DNA of 49,224 nucleotides from contig JAEOTX010000100.1 of the NCBI GenBank assembly GCA_016839605.1, forward strand, positions 1 to 49,224, given 5' to 3'. The DNA is from Candidatus Thorarchaeota archaeon. GTDB taxonomy: Archaea; Asgardarchaeota; Thorarchaeia; Thorarchaeales; Thorarchaeaceae. The translations under genes and the position numbers were made by a program. The notes beneath the pieces were generated by a model, which did not search any database, had not been told where the DNA came from, and saw only the letters and a list, made by a program, of their open reading frames with translations. Below, piece by piece: positions 27,211 to 36,591 of this stretch; position 1 is the stretch's first letter, and every line of letters begins with the position of its first letter.

Positions 27211-28863
27211 ATGGCTTTGAAAGACATCAGACGACGCATCCTGAGGTTCCTACTCGAGTATGGCATACTCATAGCTATCCTCACGGTTGGTCTCTATGTC
27301 TGGGTTTCAGTATTTCAGGCCGCGGTGGTGGATTACCTAGATTCAGATACCTGGATTTCTAGACATGTATGGCTCGGACCAGGTGTGAATCCAGGAGATT
27401 TCGATTTCTTTGGGATTACCCTCCACTATCAGTTCGAGGGGTACAGTGACTATTCCTTCTACTATGTCCATTGGGGACATAACATGCTCAATGGTGTCAT
27501 GCCCTACGATGGGGATTTTGGTTTCTTAGAGATTGACGGAATTACGAACCGGAATGGAGCATACATGTTTCCTCCCCTCACGGCATACCTATACGCCATT
27601 GGAATTCTGATCCCTGTTACTGAATGGGGAATTGGACTGCTATTGGCTGCATTCGGGTATCTGACTATTCTTCCAGTCTATGGTCTAGGGAAGGAGCTCT
27701 CAGGAAATAGGCATGTGGGTGAGGTAGCTGCATTCACCTACATCTTCGCCCCGAATGTCCTCTATCATACCACATTCCTTTGGATGAATCCCGCACCTTT
27801 CATTTTCTTCTTTTTCTCTGGGTTCTACATGCTTGTGGTAGGAAAACGGCACACAGGCACGCTCCTCATTGTGACTTCTGCTCTTTTCAAACAGACTGCA
27901 TGGTTTCTTGGAATCCCTCTTGTTATCTTTCTCCTACTGAAAGCGCGACCCCCGAAGACTGAAGAGAAAGAATCCTCTACTAATTCAACAGCGACGTCTG
28001 AAGGAAGTAAAGAGGCATCTGACGAAGATAAATCGAGACGTTTGGATAATGTGATCTCATTCATCAATGAATATGTAGACTATCGAGGATTTGCCTTTAG
28101 TGTGTTGCTGGTTCTGGGATTTGCTGGAGCCATAATGTTCCCATTTCTAGTAGCGCAACCAAACCTCTGGAACTTCCTTCGATTAGCTATGGGCGCATTT
28201 CCACTAGAGTCATTCACCGAGCTTCCTGGCTATGGTGGTCCTATTCGTCTACAGGTGCTCCTTGTTGTTGCAGGACTTCCGACTCTTGCAGAAATCGTGG
28301 ATGTCTTCGTCTATTCCGGCGGACTTCTGATTTTGGGAGTCCTGGTCTTTTGGGGTGTCATGATGATTGAGCCTAAGTATAAGGGCCAAAGACGAGTTTT
28401 TCTACGTCGTCTTCTATTTTTCACACTGCTCATGATGCTATGGGTGAATATAGCTGGACCCAGAGGAGTCTTCAAGTACTATTTCACGTTGTTTGCTCCT
28501 TTCTTCTCAATCTTTTCTTCAACAACAATGTGCACGAGTATGGAAGAGAACGTGAAGTTCTCCACATCTATGATTTGGCTGCCGTTCTTGTTCAGCCTTA
28601 TGATTCTCATTCCTTCTCGAAACATATATCTCGCCTATGTCATAGTCATTTTCGTTGGATATCTGCTGTCAAAGAAGGTGGGTTGGACGTGGTATGCTGC
28701 CACCTATCCAATTCGTTTTGTCAAGAGGAGGCTTTCTCCTCGACTCGGTTCCCATAAGGCACGACTAGGTCTTCGTAAACAGAGGATTCTTGACTACGCC
28801 TATGCAGTTCCGGAGGCATCAGCTCCTAATAATCAGGGCAATGTGGCGAAGGCAGAGGTATAG
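27211..28863 (+). CDS. Multi-pass membrane protein, GT-C glycosyltransferase-like (paralog A)
   Basis: 550 aa, many TM segments; FPPLTAYLYAIGIL, WMNPAPFIFFFFSGFYML, SALFKQTAWFLGIPL, GPRGVFKYYFTLFAPFFSIFSS. Confidence 0.75.
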   Translation: MALKDIRRRILRFLLEYGILIAILTVGLYVWVSVFQAAVVDYLDSDTWISRHVWLGPGVNPGDFDFFGITLHYQFEGYSDYSFYYVHWGHNMLNGVMPYDGDFGFLEIDGITNRNGAYMFPPLTAYLYAIGILIPVTEWGIGLLLAAFGYLTILPVYGLGKELSGNRHVGEVAAFTYIFAPNVLYHTTFLWMNPAPFIFFFFSGFYMLVVGKRHTGTLLIVTSALFKQTAWFLGIPLVIFLLLKARPPKTEEKESSTNSTATSEGSKEASDEDKSRRLDNVISFINEYVDYRGFAFSVLLVLGFAGAIMFPFLVAQPNLWNFLRLAMGAFPLESFTELPGYGGPIRLQVLLVVAGLPTLAEIVDVFVYSGGLLILGVLVFWGVMMIEPKYKGQRRVFLRRLLFFTLLMMLWVNIAGPRGVFKYYFTLFAPFFSIFSSTTMCTSMEENVKFSTSMIWLPFLFSLMILIPSRNIYLAYVIVIFVGYLLSKKVGWTWYAATYPIRFVKRRLSPRLGSHKARLGLRKQRILDYAYAVPEASAPNNQGNVAKAEV

Positions 28864-28866
28864 ACA

Positions 28867-30363
28867 ATGGATGTTCCGAATGTAACACGGAGTGCTCTTG
28901 TAGCAAATCTCAAGAAACATCGCTTGTTCATCATTGTACTTCTATTAGCTGCAATAGTCTGGACATGGGTGTTTATTCAGTCGGCAATAGATTTCGTAAC
29001 TAGCACAAGTTGGCCTAGAGCTGTCTGGAACGGTTATGGGTCCATCAATCTTTTCGGCTTCCCCATTAGATTCGCATACGAGGGCTGGGCTGATCATGAC
29101 TATTTCTATCACAGCTGGGCCAATCAGTTTCTTAGTGGTCTTCTGCCGTATACGCCAGAATTTGACCTCTTATTTCAGAATGAAGCTTACTATAATGTAC
29201 CATACTTCTTCCCGCCTCTCTATCTCTATGCTTGCGTCATTGGCAAGTTGCTTCATTCAGACCTAGGCATAGGTCTAGTTCTCACTGTATTTGGTTTCAT
29301 TACAGCGTTCCCAATCTACGGCATTTCCACCTATCTCTCTGGGAATAGAAATGTGGGAGCCGTTGCAGCTGCAACCTATTTATTCAGCCCCATAATACTC
29401 TATCATACCGTCTTCGAGTGGTTGAACCCTGCTCCGTTTGTCTTTTTCTCAATGCTCTCCTTCTACCTTCTAATGCACAACCGAAGACTCTCCGGAGTTC
29501 TCGCTATGACAACAGCCGCTCTTTTCAAGCAGACCGCCTTCTTCTTTGCTCTACCCCTAATTGCATTCGTATTGAAACGCGCCCCGCAGCCTATTTCCGA
29601 CGAAGAAACACCCCCAGAAGAAGAGGAACAAAATAAGCGGCCGGCGAGTGATGAACTAGATTTGAAAGGATTCGCGAAAATAGCACTTGTTGTATGTGGA
29701 TATGCCGCTGTCCTCTCTTTGCCTTACATTCTGGACCCTTTCAACTATGGAAATGCGATTTTCTCAAGAGCAGGCGGGACCTATCTGACCGATCTGACAT
29801 CGCCGCCACCCATCAGCTTTCCTATAACCCTCGCTGTTCTCTTCATCATGATTGGTGCTCCTGAATGGGTTTCTGAACTTGTCAATCTGACGACTTTTTA
29901 CTCAATAGGAATTATCATTGCTATTGTTCCGCTATTAGCTTTGATGCTGCTGGAGGTGAAGAAAGACCAGGATCTTCAGGCATACTGGCGGAGAATCATT
30001 TTCTTGACTTTGCTCTTGATGCTCTGCGTCCACATATTATCGCCACGTGGAATTTACAAATACTACACTGTTGCACTAGTACCATTCTTCTCAATTCTAT
30101 CAACATCTAGTCTCTGCCAGAGGACCTCTGAAAACGTTCGTGTATCTTTTCCCATGCTACTTGTTCCGATGGTTTGCAGTTTCGCAATAATGATTCCTGC
30201 AAGAACTACCTACCTGCTTTACCTAATCTTGATACTTGCTGGATATATTCTGCATAAAGCATTCTCATATACATATGAATTGGGAGCAGGACCAGCCAGA
30301 AAATTAGGCCAGCGGCTGATGGCCTCGGTACGTGGAGATTCGTCGCTGAAGGTTACTGAATGA
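28867..30363 (+). CDS. Multi-pass membrane protein, GT-C glycosyltransferase-like (paralog B)
   Basis: 498 aa; collinear motifs with the upstream gene (FPPLYLYACVIGKL, WLNPAPFVFFSMLSFYLL, AALFKQTAFFFALPL, SPRGIYKYYTVALVPFFSILST). Confidence 0.75.
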   Translation: MDVPNVTRSALVANLKKHRLFIIVLLLAAIVWTWVFIQSAIDFVTSTSWPRAVWNGYGSINLFGFPIRFAYEGWADHDYFYHSWANQFLSGLLPYTPEFDLLFQNEAYYNVPYFFPPLYLYACVIGKLLHSDLGIGLVLTVFGFITAFPIYGISTYLSGNRNVGAVAAATYLFSPIILYHTVFEWLNPAPFVFFSMLSFYLLMHNRRLSGVLAMTTAALFKQTAFFFALPLIAFVLKRAPQPISDEETPPEEEEQNKRPASDELDLKGFAKIALVVCGYAAVLSLPYILDPFNYGNAIFSRAGGTYLTDLTSPPPISFPITLAVLFIMIGAPEWVSELVNLTTFYSIGIIIAIVPLLALMLLEVKKDQDLQAYWRRIIFLTLLLMLCVHILSPRGIYKYYTVALVPFFSILSTSSLCQRTSENVRVSFPMLLVPMVCSFAIMIPARTTYLLYLILILAGYILHKAFSYTYELGAGPARKLGQRLMASVRGDSSLKVTE

Positions 30364-31603
30364 GCTTCTCCAGCTCTTTCTTCTTCTTCTCCAGATTCTT
30401 ATTCAGCGTCTTCAGACGTGTATCTAGCTTCTCAACTTGCTCAGTGTAGGTGTCTTTAGGCATCGCACCGGACGAGTGTCTTTCTTCAATGTGGTCCCGC
30501 AGCTGTTGGACCGACTTGATCTCTTTCTCCAATGCCTTTGCGTCTGCTTCAATTTCTGCTGCCTGATTTTCTTCATCAGTCTGGAATTGCCTTGATGGAA
30601 TCATGACGCCAAGCTGTGACTGTGTTTTTTCTGCAAAGTCCTGAAATTGATCACGAAGCATCTCAATGTTTTTGTCCACGTTGGCTAACTTCTTGTCCAA
30701 TTTGCCGATGTCTTTCTGTAGGTCGAAAACAGCATTGACTAGTCTACGCATTGTCTTCTCCATCTCGGCGCTAGCTTCTACAGAAGCCTTTAGCTGTTTC
30801 TTTTCTTCCTTCTTCTCTTGGTCCTTTACAACCTCACTTGGCTTAGCAGTCCTTATCTCTCCGCTCAGCCATTTGATGGCATTTACTGCGAACGCTTGGT
30901 TGCCCTTATGCTTCATTCCCCCGCCTTTGCGAAATACCTCGTAGCTACCAACACAGAGTACACGTCCCTTGCCTGCCTCTGCAATCGCAATAACTGGCTT
31001 ATTCGGTGGGTCTGCCGTGTCTGATGTACTCGCTATTGTTGTTGCCTTAGTGGTCACATTGAGAGTACACCCAGAAGGAACAAGTATGTCTTGTACATCC
31101 TCCGTGACGGGATGAACTACCACGTTGGTGATGATAGGCATTGTCGGAAGGCCTGCATTGTTTCTCTCGTCTCGTACAGCTGTGTTCTCGAAGCTAATTC
31201 CAAAACCTTTCGACACTTGGCTCAAGTTATTCATCAGACCACGGTCTCCCCCCGACAGTGAGAGCAGCATCAGACCGCCTCCTTTCTTTACGTATCGCTT
31301 CAGAATATCAATCTCAGCTGGTCGCAGTTTTGAGCTGTTAGGACAACCGAAAACTATGGCATCTGCCCTTTCCAGATTCTTTGCGAGTATCATGTACTCA
31401 GTGTAGGGCTCGACATCGAAGTCATTGTCCTGCAAAATCTTAGCGAGTTGCGAATATGTCGTGTCGAGTCGGCCACGTTCATTTTGGGTCTGGTCAAAGA
31501 GAATGAGCTTCCTTCTTCCGCTCAATGGTATATCCCCCTGTCTAGAGGTAGTAGGATGAGATGGTGAAAGAGAACTAATGAGAGTTGTGTAGGTGTTATC
31601 CAT
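30353..31603 (-). CDS. GIFT-domain (IFT52/GldG-like) protein with C-terminal coiled coil
   Basis: 416 aa; ADAIVFGCPNSSKLRPAEIDILKRYVKKGGGLMLLSLSGGDRGLMNNLSQVSKGFGISFENTAVRD ... GCTLNVTTKATTIASTSDTADPPNKPVIAIAEAGKGRVLCVGSYEVFRKGG ... NAIKWLSGEI. No TM segment apparent. Confidence 0.65.
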   Translation of the reverse strand: MDNTYTTLISSLSPSHPTTSRQGDIPLSGRRKLILFDQTQNERGRLDTTYSQLAKILQDNDFDVEPYTEYMILAKNLERADAIVFGCPNSSKLRPAEIDILKRYVKKGGGLMLLSLSGGDRGLMNNLSQVSKGFGISFENTAVRDERNNAGLPTMPIITNVVVHPVTEDVQDILVPSGCTLNVTTKATTIASTSDTADPPNKPVIAIAEAGKGRVLCVGSYEVFRKGGGMKHKGNQAFAVNAIKWLSGEIRTAKPSEVVKDQEKKEEKKQLKASVEASAEMEKTMRRLVNAVFDLQKDIGKLDKKLANVDKNIEMLRDQFQDFAEKTQSQLGVMIPSRQFQTDEENQAAEIEADAKALEKEIKSVQQLRDHIEERHSSGAMPKDTYTEQVEKLDTRLKTLNKNLEKKKKELEKLIQ

Positions 31604-31676
31604 ATGCCTTCTATCTTACGGAAGACTGAAAACTCACTCACGAATACAGCTGGAAAAAAGAGTTGGAGGTTTCAAT

Positions 31677-32123
31677 ATGTCAGATGAATGTTTGTTCTGT
31701 AAAATTGCCAATGGTGAGGTCCCTTCTTCATTAGTCTTTGAGGATGACATTTCGATGGCCTTCATGGATATATTCCCGATCAACAGAGGTCATTGTCTCC
31801 TAATCCCTAAGAAGCACTATGTCAACCTCCTTGACATAGACCTTGACTTGCTCGGCGTAATGAGCAAACGGCTAGCAGTCCTTACACGGAAGGTGTTCAA
31901 CAGCCTAGAACCTGCAGGCATTCTGAATGCTATTACTAATGGCGAGGGTGCTGGTCAGGAAGTCTTCCACTTGCACTTTCATATAATACCTCGTGAGCCG
32001 GATGATGCGTTCGTAACAAGGATGATGCCGGGTACCCGCGGTGAAATGGCCCCGCGAGAAGAGCTCGATAAGTTGGCGCAGCTAATCAGCGAGGCTGACC
32101 CGCAAATTACCGATATTACTTGA
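31677..32123 (+). CDS. HIT-family protein (histidine triad hydrolase)
   Basis: Start at ATG 31677 (MSDECLFCKIANGEVPSSLVFED); GQEVFHLHFHIIPRE carries the HxHxH triad. Confidence 0.93.
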   Translation: MSDECLFCKIANGEVPSSLVFEDDISMAFMDIFPINRGHCLLIPKKHYVNLLDIDLDLLGVMSKRLAVLTRKVFNSLEPAGILNAITNGEGAGQEVFHLHFHIIPREPDDAFVTRMMPGTRGEMAPREELDKLAQLISEADPQITDIT

Positions 32124-32598
32124 TATCCAGTAGGTTAAGTCCAGTAATTTCATCCTTCGCACGACGCAGGTCCACATCCGTTTCAATGATCACTAGCTCA
32201 ATGGTGACCGAAACCTCACAGCCCTCCATGAGATGACCACCCCAACATCTTCCTTCCTCATCTGAAACAACTAGGTGCGCATGGACCACAACACTCTCAT
32301 CATCAAGACGCGATATATTGCCCATACCGGATACAACCTCAAGATCACGCTCGATCAAGAAGTCCTTGTACTCTCCTGACTCTCTGTCAAAGTACCCTAG
32401 CTTCGCGCCTGAAACAGCACCAATCAGTGTGATCTGTCCTGATTTCACATTATGCTCCAGAGCGACTCGCTGAATGGTCTTCAGAATATCGTCGCCAGGC
32501 TCCATCCTAGAGATGATGACTCCTTTCTGCCTAGTTTCTATTGAACGAACCATGCAGGAGTTCGACGTGTTCTGGCTAATGAAGGGTTCGCTCTGCAT
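32116..32598 (-). CDS. PPC/DUF296-domain protein
   Basis: 160 aa; SGQITLIGAVSGAKLGYFD, EVVSGMGNISRLDDESVVVHAHLVVSDEEGRCWGGHLMEGCEVSVTIELVI. Confidence 0.88.
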   Translation of the reverse strand: MQSEPFISQNTSNSCMVRSIETRQKGVIISRMEPGDDILKTIQRVALEHNVKSGQITLIGAVSGAKLGYFDRESGEYKDFLIERDLEVVSGMGNISRLDDESVVVHAHLVVSDEEGRCWGGHLMEGCEVSVTIELVIIETDVDLRRAKDEITGLNLLDIK

Positions 32599-32644
32599 GT
32601 TCTTTGGAAGTGCTTATCAGGAGTAATCAGCCCTGATAGTGTGA

Positions 32645-35446
32645 GTGGAACTGGTGAAAGACAAGAGGCCTACTGATGACCAACAGGCATCGCTCGAGGA
32701 CTTCTTTGGATCTGATGAAGAAGAAGAGCCAGAGATAGTAGAACCTCCGCAAGAAGTACCACCCGAATCTTCTTCCAATGAACAATCGATTGATGAGAAC
32801 GAATCAACTGAAAATGACTCAGATGTAGATGATGAAGAGATACCGCCTGATGACACTGAGGAAATGGTCACTGAAATCCAGGTAGGTGAGAGAGAGACTC
32901 CTTCAAACTTGCCGCCCTCCTATCTTCTTTCTGTAGACTATGCTGGCGCTCAGAGAAAGGCATTTGCTCGTTTGTATAATCCAAACGACAAGAAGATCTA
33001 CTTCTGGTTTGATAACACTGGTCACAAGCCTTACTGCTATACCGACTATCCTCCTGATGTAGCAGAAACGAAGATTGGCCGTCATCGAGGATTCGTCCGT
33101 TCCGAACGTGTGGAACTCACTGATCTTTTACGTGATGAGCCTGTGAAGATGACGAAGATCATTGCCAGCGACCCTCTCTCCATTGGCGGTTCTGCTGGAG
33201 CAATTAGGGAACGGCTTGTAGATCGCTCTGGCGCAACAAATGTGAGCCATGCATGGGAAGCGAATATTCGCTATCGCAACTGCTACACATATGATACGAA
33301 TATTGTTTCGGGCTTGCCATACAAGATTGAGGATGGCAATCTTATCCCAAGTGCTCCCAAACTGGACAAGAAGATGCTTGATGAATTCAAGAGCACGTTC
33401 GAAGCCGATGAAGACCTCGAAAAGATAATCACAGAGTATGCCCCGATGTTCTTCACCGAAGTGCCCGACATTCGACGGATAGCTCTGGACATTGAAGTAT
33501 ATACGCCAGTAAAGAATAGAATACCTGATGCACGGACGGCTCCTTATCAGGTAACGGCGATTGGACTTTCAGATAACGAAGGATACAACAAGTGCTTCGT
33601 ATTGAAGAGACCAGAGATTAAGGAAGGCAAGAAAGGGGCAGATTATCCGAAAGAAATGGAACTCGTATATTTTGAAGACGAGAAGGCTATGCTGATTGAA
33701 GCTTTCAGAATAATTGATGCCTATCCCATCGTTCTCACCTTCGTGGGTGATGCTTTTGACTTGCAGTATCTACATAACCGTGCTGAAAAACTGGGAGTCA
33801 ACATGAATCGCCATTGCCCAATCTATCTAGCCAGAGACCTGGCACTCCTGCAGAGAGGAATTCATGTCGATCTCTATCGTTTTCTGAAGAATCCATCAAT
33901 CCGCCTCTATGCACTCTCCGGAGCCTACGAGCAGTTCAACCTGGAGTCTATTGCCAAGGGGCTCTTGGGTGTTGGCAAGCTCGACTTGAGTGACGATATT
34001 TCAGCTCTCAACTACTTCGAATTGGCTCATTATTGCTGGCGAGATGCAAATCTGACGCTTCGACTTACTACCTTTGATGACAATCTCCTTCTTCGCCTTA
34101 TCGTTCTCTTGATGCGTGTATCTAGATTATCAATGGAGGATGTCACTAGGCTATACATCTCTTCGTGGATTCAGTCATTGTTTAGGCAAGAGCATCGTTC
34201 TCAGAAATATATCATACCACGCAGAATTGATATTGATAGCAGCAAGTCTGTTGAAGCTCAGACTGAAGCAATGATCAAGGACAAGAGCTTCAAAGGAGCC
34301 ATTGTGATTGACCCTGTCGCAGGAGTCCACTTCAAAGCCACCGTGCTTGACTTTGCAAGCCTGTACCCGACCATAATGAAACAACACAATATCAGCTACG
34401 AAACCATTGACTGCCCTCACGAGTCATGTCAAATGGATCCTGACAATCGTGTACCCGAAACAGATCATTGGGTCTGTACTGAACGGAAAGGAATGATTAG
34501 CCAGACAATAGGCTTCTTCAGAGATACACGAGTAAAATGGTTCAAACCTAAAAGCAAGGACAAGGCTCTTGATGAACAGACACAGGAATGGTATGGAGTA
34601 GTCGAGAAAGCACTCAAGGTCTTTGTCAATGCAGCATACGGGGTCACTGGCGCTCAGCATTTCGAGCTCTTCTGTATGCCAGCGGCAGAGAGCGTTACTG
34701 CGTACGGTCGCAACGCGATTATCAAGACCAAGGAAAAGGCTGAGGAGATGGGTGTTCGTGTTCTTTATGGGGATACTGATTCAGTCTTCCTAGATAATCC
34801 AAGCGAAGAGCAACAGAAGGAGCTAGTTCGTTGGTCAACCGAGGAATTAGGTATTGACCTTGAAGTTGAGAAGACATACAAATATGTCGCACTATCGGAT
34901 AGAAAGAAGAACTACATTGGAGTCTATGAGTCTGGATACGTTGAAGTAAAAGGCCTGAGTGGAAAGAAGAGAAACACTCCTGACTTTGTCCAAGATGCAT
35001 TCCGAGAGATGCTTGATGTATTGAGCAAGGTGGACACTGTAGAGGGCTTTGAGGCTGCGAAAGAGGAGATTCGAGAGATCGTCAACTCTGTCATAGATCG
35101 TCTTGAAGGCAAAGCCGAGGCCTACACTCCTGAAGAGCTGGCTTTCAGAGTCCAGATTACGAAACGGATTGGAGATTATGGGCTGTCCAAACCACAACAT
35201 GTTCGTGCTGCAGAGATGCTGCAGAAAGCTGGCTATGATGTCCCACCAGGAACAATCGTGGAATACATCAAGATCAAAGGTGGAGATGGCCTCCTTCCAG
35301 TTCAGATGGCCGGAGAGAAGAGCTATTGGCTCGACAAGGACAAATACCTCGACACACTGCGCTCAGTTTTTGGACAGGTTCTGGACTCGGTCGGAATCAA
35401 TTTTGAGGAATTATTAGGTTTTACAACCCTTGACCAGTTCTTCTGA
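32645..35446 (+). CDS. polB: Family-B DNA polymerase with N- and C-terminal PIP-box-like motifs
   Basis: 933 aa, GTG start; Exo I (RRIALDIEVYTP), Exo II (LTFVGDAFDLQYL), Exo III (YCWRDANLTLRL), Pol A (DFASLYPTIMKQHNIS), Pol B (KVFVNAAYGVTG), Pol C (YGDTDSVF). Confidence 0.95.
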   Translation: MELVKDKRPTDDQQASLEDFFGSDEEEEPEIVEPPQEVPPESSSNEQSIDENESTENDSDVDDEEIPPDDTEEMVTEIQVGERETPSNLPPSYLLSVDYAGAQRKAFARLYNPNDKKIYFWFDNTGHKPYCYTDYPPDVAETKIGRHRGFVRSERVELTDLLRDEPVKMTKIIASDPLSIGGSAGAIRERLVDRSGATNVSHAWEANIRYRNCYTYDTNIVSGLPYKIEDGNLIPSAPKLDKKMLDEFKSTFEADEDLEKIITEYAPMFFTEVPDIRRIALDIEVYTPVKNRIPDARTAPYQVTAIGLSDNEGYNKCFVLKRPEIKEGKKGADYPKEMELVYFEDEKAMLIEAFRIIDAYPIVLTFVGDAFDLQYLHNRAEKLGVNMNRHCPIYLARDLALLQRGIHVDLYRFLKNPSIRLYALSGAYEQFNLESIAKGLLGVGKLDLSDDISALNYFELAHYCWRDANLTLRLTTFDDNLLLRLIVLLMRVSRLSMEDVTRLYISSWIQSLFRQEHRSQKYIIPRRIDIDSSKSVEAQTEAMIKDKSFKGAIVIDPVAGVHFKATVLDFASLYPTIMKQHNISYETIDCPHESCQMDPDNRVPETDHWVCTERKGMISQTIGFFRDTRVKWFKPKSKDKALDEQTQEWYGVVEKALKVFVNAAYGVTGAQHFELFCMPAAESVTAYGRNAIIKTKEKAEEMGVRVLYGDTDSVFLDNPSEEQQKELVRWSTEELGIDLEVEKTYKYVALSDRKKNYIGVYESGYVEVKGLSGKKRNTPDFVQDAFREMLDVLSKVDTVEGFEAAKEEIREIVNSVIDRLEGKAEAYTPEELAFRVQITKRIGDYGLSKPQHVRAAEMLQKAGYDVPPGTIVEYIKIKGGDGLLPVQMAGEKSYWLDKDKYLDTLRSVFGQVLDSVGINFEELLGFTTLDQFF

Positions 35447-35551
35447 AAACTTAAAGGGCGGGGGGAAAGTCGAAGAAACTCTTAAAGCGTACACACGCTA
35501 CAAACGCTAAAGGGAATCTGCAGACTGACCAATGCTTGCGGAGTTGAAAAA

Positions 35552-36583
35552 ATGTCAAACTTCAGGGAATTCTTCATGCAGAAACTCCTCATCCTATTGA
35601 GGCCAACTGACCTTGACATGCCTGCGAAGGACTTTATTTCTACTTACGCCTCTTACATGGAATCTATCGGCATAGTTGGCAAAGGCCCAACTGGTCATGT
35701 TATCTACCCAAGTAGAACAGCTCCGGTCGATGCAGAATATACCCAGCTCTTCGAGGACCTCGTAGGCTTGACGAGTGCCCTGGATATTCATACTGTAGCT
35801 AGCATGGACTTCTATACAGACGCATGGTTCGCCAAGGATCCAAAGTATCACACTGTATCTCCAAGAGGAGAACCGATGCCTCACCAGATCTGTCCCAACA
35901 GAGAAGAGTTCTGGCAGTATGGTGCAGAAATAGTTGGTGAGCTCGCTGCCTATCCAATTGATGAAATCTTGCTCTTTGGTGCTGGTTTTATTCGTGATCA
36001 CTTCTGCTTTTGTGAACGTTGCAGGAATGATTTTGCACCATTGGTAGACCAAGAACCCAATCGGCTCACGTACGAGTACATAATCGAAAATCCTGACCAT
36101 CATGCTAAGTGGCATGAATGGCGTTCAGGCAAAGTGAGCGAGGGTCTGAAGTATTTACAGGCATCTGCACGGGATGCAGATGAAAAAGTCGGTCGAGAGA
36201 ACCCACTCAGCATCTCTGTTGAGGTGCTATTAGATCCCGAAACAGGCTTTTCTGAAGGGGGCAAGGGCCAGTATGGATATGACTATTCCAGTATCCTCGA
36301 AATCACTGGCAATGTCATGATTAACATGTATCCCTGGAGTCCAATCCTCCCATCAAAGGGTTCGAGTGAATACGACGAATTAATTGAGTCACTATATTAT
36401 ACGAGCGAGTTCCAGCGTCGAGGTGGCACAGCGTCACTCTTCCGCTGGGGTGTGACTACAATAGACCAACTACGTGAGCTAAAAGCTATCGGTAAGGACG
36501 CCAACATTGACCGAATCGTGACAACTTTCAGTTATCCAAGTGATTATTCAACTCGTCGTGAGAGTGCAATTGGTAACTACTAG
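35552..36583 (+). CDS. Putative TIM-barrel glycoside-hydrolase-like protein (cytoplasmic)
   Basis: 343 aa; EILLFGAGFIRDHFCFCERCRNDFAPL (CxCxxC motif seen in uncharacterised GH-like proteins), no signal peptide. Confidence 0.5.
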   Translation: MSNFREFFMQKLLILLRPTDLDMPAKDFISTYASYMESIGIVGKGPTGHVIYPSRTAPVDAEYTQLFEDLVGLTSALDIHTVASMDFYTDAWFAKDPKYHTVSPRGEPMPHQICPNREEFWQYGAEIVGELAAYPIDEILLFGAGFIRDHFCFCERCRNDFAPLVDQEPNRLTYEYIIENPDHHAKWHEWRSGKVSEGLKYLQASARDADEKVGRENPLSISVEVLLDPETGFSEGGKGQYGYDYSSILEITGNVMINMYPWSPILPSKGSSEYDELIESLYYTSEFQRRGGTASLFRWGVTTIDQLRELKAIGKDANIDRIVTTFSYPSDYSTRRESAIGNY

Positions 36584-36591
36584 ACCTGCTT

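Noticed and set aside
31593-31676. N-terminal extension of the HIT protein ORF
   Set aside because: The HIT domain starts at ATG 31677 (MSDECLFCKIANGE). The extension overlaps the divergent gene.
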